From: Nocardia alni
GTDB taxonomy: Bacteria; Actinomycetota; Actinomycetes; Mycobacteriales; Mycobacteriaceae
Reading direction: 5' to 3'
Assembly (NCBI RefSeq): GCF_019038435.1
Contig: NZ_JAGPOX010000001.1
Span: 62,001-126,000, forward strand
Length of the DNA stretch: 64,000 nt
This document shows, in pieces, positions 63,840 to 64,000 of this stretch; the first letter of the stretch is position 1; the number at the start of each line of letters is the position of its first letter. The position numbers and the translations under genes were made by a program. The notes below the pieces were generated by a model. That model saw only the letters and a list, made by a program, of their open reading frames with translations. It was not told where the DNA came from and did not search any database.

Positions 63840-64000
63840 CGTGGTAGTGCCTTTCGTGTCGTGCGGCGGGTTCGCGGCTCGGCGCCGTCCCGGATCACCG
63901 CTTCCCGCACGGAATATCGGGCGATCGCAGGCAGGGCGTGCACGGTGTCCGGCGCCGAATCCACGACCAGCCGTAGCGCCCTGAGCTTCGTCAGTGCGGT
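63836..64000 (-). CDS. jetB: Wadjet subunit JetB (DUF2398/TIGR02678), C-terminus only
   Basis: The last 54 codons, ending at the TGA that overlaps jetC ATG. The segment TKLRALRLVVDSAPDTVHAL then PAIARYSVREAVI fits the end of the kite-like JetB subunit. The rest and jetA (DUF2397) should lie beyond the window edge. Confidence 0.7.
   Translation of the reverse strand, partial: TALTKLRALRLVVDSAPDTVHALPAIARYSVREAVIRDGAEPRTRRTTRKALPR

Overview
This is a high-GC actinobacterial chromosome segment, most likely from a Nocardia-type member of the Mycobacteriales. The evidence is the gene order gyrB-gyrA-DUF3566-tRNA-Ile ... tRNA-Ala ... ppiA-rhomboid-PH protein-crgA-trpG-pknB-pknA-pbpA-rodA-pstP-fhaB-fhaA-tRNA-Leu, which matches the origin-proximal region of Mycobacterium and Nocardia. 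Two MspA-type porins, an Rv1264-like adenylate cyclase and DrrAB-type exporter genes fit the same group. The genus is inferred from this order and from protein character only.

Layout. (1) 1-4.85 kb: the end of gyrB, gyrA, a DUF3566 membrane protein and tRNA-Ile(GAT). (2) 4.80-7.17 kb: a 2.3 kb decayed integrative element between two copies of a 47-bp direct repeat made from the 3' part of tRNA-Ile. It holds an integrase tail, a small membrane protein gene, a long palindrome, an ssb/rpsR-like relic and two CRISPR-like repeats. (3) 7.3-21.7 kb: accessory metabolism and regulation, with an MFS exporter carrying carboxypeptidase-regulatory-like repeats, MarR, DedA, DLW-39, XRE and LacI regulators, two MspA porins, a dihydroxyphthalate-decarboxylase-like protein, a flavodoxin-fold quinone reductase and the histidine-utilisation genes hutU-hutF-hutI, closed by tRNA-Ala(TGC). 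(4) 21.8-31.2 kb: a second XRE regulator, a metallo-beta-lactamase-fold hydrolase, a carboxylesterase, an FGGY kinase, a secreted peptide, an adenylate cyclase and DrrAB. (5) 31.2-46.2 kb: the conserved growth and division block with ppiA, rhomboid, crgA and trpG, a split RibD-like pair, the Ser/Thr kinase and peptidoglycan operon, and tRNA-Leu(CAG). (6) 46.4-64 kb: a mobile and defence island next to tRNA-Leu.

In the growth block, PknA and PknB (PASTA sensor kinase), the phosphatase PstP, the FHA proteins FhaA and FhaB, the transpeptidase PbpA and the SEDS glycosyltransferase RodA form one leftward, translationally coupled cluster that controls septal and polar cell-wall synthesis. CrgA, encoded nearby, is a divisome factor.

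The right-hand island contains a DDE transposase coupled to a tyrosine recombinase, with a divergent HTH gene. It also holds a zinc-finger/PD-(D/E)XK-like nuclease, a decayed integrase, a split gene with an amyloid-signalling-like N-terminus, a probable ADP-ribosyltransferase toxin with a 50-residue partner, a frameshifted orphan gene, an XRE/nucleotidyltransferase toxin-antitoxin-like pair, and a Wadjet SMC-type anti-plasmid system (jetD, jetC and the end of jetB, running off the window). Several genes in the two mobile regions are frameshifted, while the core genes are intact, so genuine decay is more likely than sequencing error. Repeat coordinates and translations were derived by eye and no database search was possible.
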